From Allomuricauda ruestringensis DSM 13258 (GTDB taxonomy: Bacteria > Bacteroidota > Bacteroidia > Flavobacteriales > Flavobacteriaceae), in contig NC_015945.1 in NCBI RefSeq assembly GCF_000224085.1, positions 3,278,501-3,342,500 on the forward strand: a stretch of DNA of 64,000 bases, in the 5' to 3' direction. Shown here in pieces: positions 61,401 to 64,000 of this stretch (positions are counted from its first letter, which is position 1; the number at the start of each line of letters is the position of its first letter). The translations under genes and the position numbers were made by a program. The notes under the pieces were generated by a model that saw only the letters and a program-made list of their open reading frames with translations, did no database searches and was not told where the DNA came from.

Positions 61401-61716
61401 CAGGTCCTGCCAAATCACCAAAAATAGGATCGGAAACAACTACATTTTCCAAAACCTCACCAAGTGTACTTTCGTTTGTTACGGTGTATGTAAATTCAAT
61501 AGCGTCACATCCTCCAACTACTGTTCCTGATTTCACAAGAGCTATTCCAGCTGCATAGGTTTCACTCTTATGGGCAGTGCTGTAATCGGGGTTATTTGAC
61601 ATACCTGCCAAAATTGAAGTAATACCGTTTACAAAAAATATAAAATTGGTAAGAGTCAGAACTCTTTTTTTAGAAGAAAAGCTTTTGAAGACTTTCTTGA
61701 AAGTAATGTTGCACAT
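58435..61716 (-). CDS. T9SS type B cargo with seven DUF7507-like repeats
   Basis: A 1,093-residue surface or secreted protein. Signal-like N-terminus (about 15-40, VLTLTNFIFFVNGITSILAG); seven repeats of about 115-135 residues with the pattern 'IK.G.....GC....Y.FTV.N.G...LE.....DD...G...GP..........L..ETW.Y......TQ.D...G.V.NQATV' and an Asp-rich DLSDDDS; then a gliding-motility-associated C-terminal domain (GITPNGDGSNDFF ... NRWGVLVYQ ... GTYFYIL). That domain is the type B sorting signal. Repeats 4-6 contain DIDQDGC, possibly Ca2+-binding. The ATG at 61716 is used; the longer TTG-started frame would put the signal too far in. Confidence 0.9.
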   Translation of the reverse strand: MCNITFKKVFKSFSSKKRVLTLTNFIFFVNGITSILAGMSNNPDYSTAHKSETYAAGIALVKSGTVVGGCDAIEFTYTVTNESTLGEVLENVVVSDPIFGDLAGPDSGDDNNNTFLDPGETWIYVANHNITQTDINNGQVVGQANVNADVQGQPGVTVMDLSDDDSPLEDDTTIIDLSSCPNISVIKKGTALDGIEGNPGCNLILYNFTVNNEGGVPLENVVLDDPLLGGEVDGPFMGDDNDDGILDIDETWLYSGPYITTQTDKDNEQVVNQATVIANVQGDPGAVVSDLSDDDSPSEDDPTVIDLPSCQSNISVIKTGAALDGIEGNPGCNLILYNFAVNNEGDVPLENVVLDDPLLGGEVDGPFMGDDNDDGILDIDETWLYSGPYITTQADKDNQQVVNQATVSANVQGDPGAVVSDLSDDDSPFEDDPTVIDLPSCQISPTNLGMIKEGTLVDIDQDGCIDSILYTFTVTNTGSSDLEQITLEDDLFGGEIPGPVEGTDDGNDGMLSAGETWSYEALYGITQADIDQGSVINQATVNGLPVGQDVPVSDLSDDDSLEEDEPTRTPVPDDVCPNDPADMGMIKEAELVDIDQDGCIDSILYTFTVTNTGSSDLEQITLEDDLFGGEISGPVEGTDDGNDGILSSGETWTYQALYAITQADIDQGSVINQATVNGIPVGMNLPVFDLSDDDSLIEDEPTRTPVPDDACPDNPVDMGLIKEGTLTDIDQDGCIDSILYTFIVTNTGETDLGQIVLEDELFGGEIPGPVAGTDEGDDGILSVDETWTYQALYAITQADIDQGSVINQATVNGILAGLDLPVFDLSDDDSLEENGVTRTLVPDDACPDDGDGTPLFGIAIIKTGVGQDVDFDGCDDSIEYNFSVTNSGSTNLESIVLTDDMLGEEINGPLTSEATEDGILQPGEEWIYTATYNLTQEDISGIFVENQATVTANLINTDITIFDNSDNDSYLENEITSINVSSFCEFTGGGSGFEIFNGITPNGDGSNDFFRIQGIENYPDNNVKIFNRWGVLVYQTDSYGQGNNLFYGIPEGRATLQKEGKLPSGTYFYILTFTSEDNPGEESYSGYLYINRN
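58760..61570 (-). repeat. coding tandem repeats of the T9SS cargo gene
   Basis: Seven tandem units. Units 2 and 3 are nearly identical in DNA with a period of 393 bp (matching blocks near 60549 and 60942). Units 4-6 have a period of about 405 bp (GGTGGGTTCG at 59611 and 60016). Units 1 and 7 are more divergent. High DNA identity suggests recent duplication or gene conversion. Confidence 0.85.
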
Positions 61717-62150
61717 CTTAGTTTTATTAAATCCACTATGAACGAAAACACCTTGTATACAAGCAATTAACCTTTTTGTGGGACTGGCTTGTAAAATGGC
61801 GTCCAAATATTGGTCTTAATTTTGGTTTCAAACTTGACCAATTGATGAATGGGGTGTTTCAATTGATGAATAGGGAGAAATAATTGATGAAAGTGGCTTT
61901 ATGGCCAGTTTATTAATGAAGGAATGTATCATACAGGCATTTAAAACACGTAGCATAGAGGAATTCTTTGTGGAATTAGGGGCTTGAAAATTTTGTTTTA
62001 ATCTTAGAATACTTGGAATAAACTAAGGTCAAAACCAGAAAAAAACAGTTTATCTAAAGATGGTGGGTAGGGGTCAAGTTCAAACTCCAAAATATCTAAC
62101 TTTAGACGTTCAACCTCGTACTTCTGGCATAAATTTTACGTGATAATAGT
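61717..62150. other. intergenic region between cargo gene and OmpA paralogue
   Basis: 434 bases without a gene. AT-rich, with an ATTGATGAATGGGGTGTTTC / ATTGATGAATAGGGAG direct repeat near 61840-61890 and, at 62067-62135, a short tract (CAAGTTCAAACTCC, CGTACTTCTGGCATAA) that shares words with the dispersed tracts at 23.5 and 55.2 kb. The promoter of the cargo gene should lie here, but no clear TAnnTTTG was found on the minus strand. Confidence 0.5.
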
Positions 62151-64000
62151 TCAGTCTTTAATGATGAACATGGACCTTCTATTGAGTTGGTGCTGCTCTT
62201 CTGAACAGTTTACCCCATTGGAACACTCGTTCAACAATTGTGTTTCTCCATAACCCTTGGCTGATAGTCTGCTGCGGTCAATGCCTTGTTTAACGAACCA
62301 ATTCAATGTGGCTTGGGCACGTCTTTCAGATAATCTCAGATTAAACCTATCACTTGATCTGGAATCTGTGTGGGATTCAATATGAATGGAAAGTTCTGGA
62401 TATTGTTTCATGGCCTGTAAAATCTTGGCCAGCTCCACTTCAGAATCGGAGCGAATGGTATGCTTCCCATAATCAAAATAAATGGGTTCAAGGGTAAGTC
62501 TGCATCCCAGATCATCGACGGGACACTCGGGTGGTGTGAGTTCCATATCCATTTGAACGGTATGGGTTCCCCTAGGGGTCACGGTACTTTTATCAGTCGC
62601 TGTGTAATCTTTATATTCTGCATGCACCGTATATTTTTTACTGCAATCCACAACACCTTTAAACACATAGTTGCCACTCTCGTCGGTTGTTGTTTCGGTT
62701 ATTACATTATTGTTCTTGTTCAGTAGTTTTACCGTGACACCGACCAAGGTTTTACCTGTTTTGGAGTCAGAAATGGCCCCTTGGATAACCATGATGCCAC
62801 AGCTTTCCCAAACCCGGTAAATGTCGTCGGAACTGCTGCCGCCGTCCCCATCTCGGTTTGAGGCCAGATACCCAATCTTCTTTTCTTCATCCAGAATGAA
62901 TCCAAAATCGTCCTTATTGGAATTTATGGGCTGTTTTAAGTTAGTAACCTCCTTAAATTCACCATCGGGTTCCAAGGAGACCACAAAAATATCGAGGCCA
63001 CCAAGGCCAAGGTGCCCATCACTCGAAAAGTATAGGTTGTTATTTTTGCCTATAAAAGGAAAACCCTCCCGTGTTTCTGTATTTATTTCAGGACCTAAAT
63101 TAACAGGTGTACCATAGGTTCCACCTTCCAATATATCCACATACCAAATATCGGAATCTCCATGTGTACCTTCCATATCGGAAGAAAAATACAAGCGCTT
63201 TTCATCTGGACTCAGGGCTGGGTGCGCTGCGGAATAGGAATCGTTGTTAAAGGGGAGCTCCTCGATGTTCGTCCATGTACCATTTTCCGTTTTAGTGGCC
63301 TTGTAAATTTTTAGGCTGATAAGCTTTTTTCGGCTTTTCTTTTTTCGGCCATCACTATAATTGTTACGGGTAAAGTAAACTGTTTTCCCATCCTTGGTAA
63401 ATACCGCATTAGATTCATGGTAAGGAGTGTTGATGTCACCTTCAAGAGGTTTGGGGTTCGATAATCTCCAATCTTCGTCTATATCCGCTTCAAAAAGATC
63501 AAGGTAGGGCAAACCTGTCCAATTGTGTATTTTATCACCCTCTGTATTGGTGGATGATGAAGCATACACAATTTTATCTCCGTAAAAAGAAGGTGCAAAA
63601 TCAGAACTTGTCAATAGCCCGGTTATATTGTCCACTTCGTAAGTGCTGGACTTGATACCGACCAAACTGTCCAAGGCAGGGTAATCTTTCATGAAGTTCT
63701 TTGCAATTTCCGTATTGGCGGACAACCCGGCGAACTTGCCCATCATTTTTTTGGAGGTATGGTATTCTCCAATACTTTTAAAACTTTGTGAGGCTCGATA
63801 ATAGTAGATGGGGTCAACATCGTTGGGGTGTTTTTCCATGAGCCGTTTGTACCATTTTACGGCCTCGGCATATTCACTGTTAAAATAATAGGTGTCTCCC
63901 AGTTTTTTTAAAACTTGTGGGGATTCATAGCCATCCTCTACAATATTTAAATAAATTTCCCTGGCATCGATATAATTATAGGCATCAAAATCCTCGTTAG
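62151..64000 (-). CDS. OmpA family TPR/PD40 protein, partial (5' end outside window)
   Basis: A paralogue of the protein at 55483, cut by the window edge. The frame stays open through 63839 (an internal Met) to the window end, where it reads DAYNYIDAREIYLNIVEDGY, the same TPR start as the paralogue. Parts seen: TPR remnants, PD40 strands (SDFAPSFYGDKIVYASSS), a regulatory Ig domain, and a C-terminal OmpA domain (HTDSRSSDRFNLRLSERRA). About 616 codons are inside. The last ~60 bases are nearly identical to the other copy, pointing to duplication or conversion. Confidence 0.9.
   Translation of the reverse strand, partial: NEDFDAYNYIDAREIYLNIVEDGYESPQVLKKLGDTYYFNSEYAEAVKWYKRLMEKHPNDVDPIYYYRASQSFKSIGEYHTSKKMMGKFAGLSANTEIAKNFMKDYPALDSLVGIKSSTYEVDNITGLLTSSDFAPSFYGDKIVYASSSTNTEGDKIHNWTGLPYLDLFEADIDEDWRLSNPKPLEGDINTPYHESNAVFTKDGKTVYFTRNNYSDGRKKKSRKKLISLKIYKATKTENGTWTNIEELPFNNDSYSAAHPALSPDEKRLYFSSDMEGTHGDSDIWYVDILEGGTYGTPVNLGPEINTETREGFPFIGKNNNLYFSSDGHLGLGGLDIFVVSLEPDGEFKEVTNLKQPINSNKDDFGFILDEEKKIGYLASNRDGDGGSSSDDIYRVWESCGIMVIQGAISDSKTGKTLVGVTVKLLNKNNNVITETTTDESGNYVFKGVVDCSKKYTVHAEYKDYTATDKSTVTPRGTHTVQMDMELTPPECPVDDLGCRLTLEPIYFDYGKHTIRSDSEVELAKILQAMKQYPELSIHIESHTDSRSSDRFNLRLSERRAQATLNWFVKQGIDRSRLSAKGYGETQLLNECSNGVNCSEEQHQLNRRSMFIIKD

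Noticed and set aside
1..64000. tRNA or rRNA genes as integration targets
   Set aside because: No cloverleaf with a TTC loop and CCA-type end, and no rRNA sequence, was recognised at any accessory boundary; a tRNAscan run would be needed to exclude them fully.

Overview
The window reads as chromosome of a Bacteroidota bacterium of the family Flavobacteriaceae, probably a marine genus close to Muricauda/Allomuricauda (the genus is a guess). Signs are type IX secretion (T9SS) components and cargo, a menaquinone locus, DUF4834 and a CAL67264-like membrane protein, the promoter pattern TTTG-N~20-TAnnTTTG, few Shine-Dalgarno sequences, several TTG starts and low GC. No rRNA, tRNA or CRISPR array was seen.

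Region by region: (1) 0.1-8.0 kb is a menaquinone locus (menA, menC, menE) interleaved with a LytTR response regulator, a TPR sensor kinase and a CPBP membrane protease. The 0.5 kb gap between regulator and kinase holds two phased sets of CAACA boxes, each 33 bp upstream of a promoter-like element, and a possible terminated small RNA. (2) 8.2-23.4 kb is housekeeping: M24 peptidase, carboxyltransferase, oxidoreductase, ettA, fumC, a TonB-linked receptor, arsC-like and prfB with an intact programmed +1 frameshift. (3) 23.5-33.1 kb holds a metalloprotease, threonine aldolase, a GIY-YIG gene sitting between two ~170 bp direct repeats built of REP-like hairpins, ybaB, an S9 peptidase and a cysteine-synthase-like/SPT-like pair that fits sulfonolipid (capnine) synthesis. 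(4) 33.2-43.7 kb is accessory DNA: an array of gene cassettes, all read leftwards, each ending in a large imperfect palindrome, with a XerC/D-like tyrosine recombinase at the head. Cassette ends match their own palindromes in 9-10 bp inverted repeats that begin at GTT, as recombination at G|TT in an integron would produce, yet the recombinase lacks the IntI-specific insert and the sites lack canonical attC boxes. An IS3-family element has damaged two cassettes. (5) 43.9-47.2 kb has a broken copy of the 3' end of an acetyltransferase-like gene, a fatty acid hydroxylase, an AraC regulator and the intact acetyltransferase-like gene. (6) 47.3-53.8 kb: outer-membrane protein, DUF4834, and an overlapping YfhO / glycosyltransferase / flippase operon. 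(7) 53.8-64 kb: a secreted, extremely basic Arg/Ser-rich protein and a T9SS cluster (two OmpA/PD40 proteins, PorP/SprF, and a 1,093-residue cargo with seven tandem repeats).

The strongest candidates for something undescribed are the integron-like cassette system (including a cassette coding a circularly permuted acyl-carrier-protein fold), the REP-hairpin/GIY-YIG unit, and the phased-box/small-RNA region between regulator and kinase.
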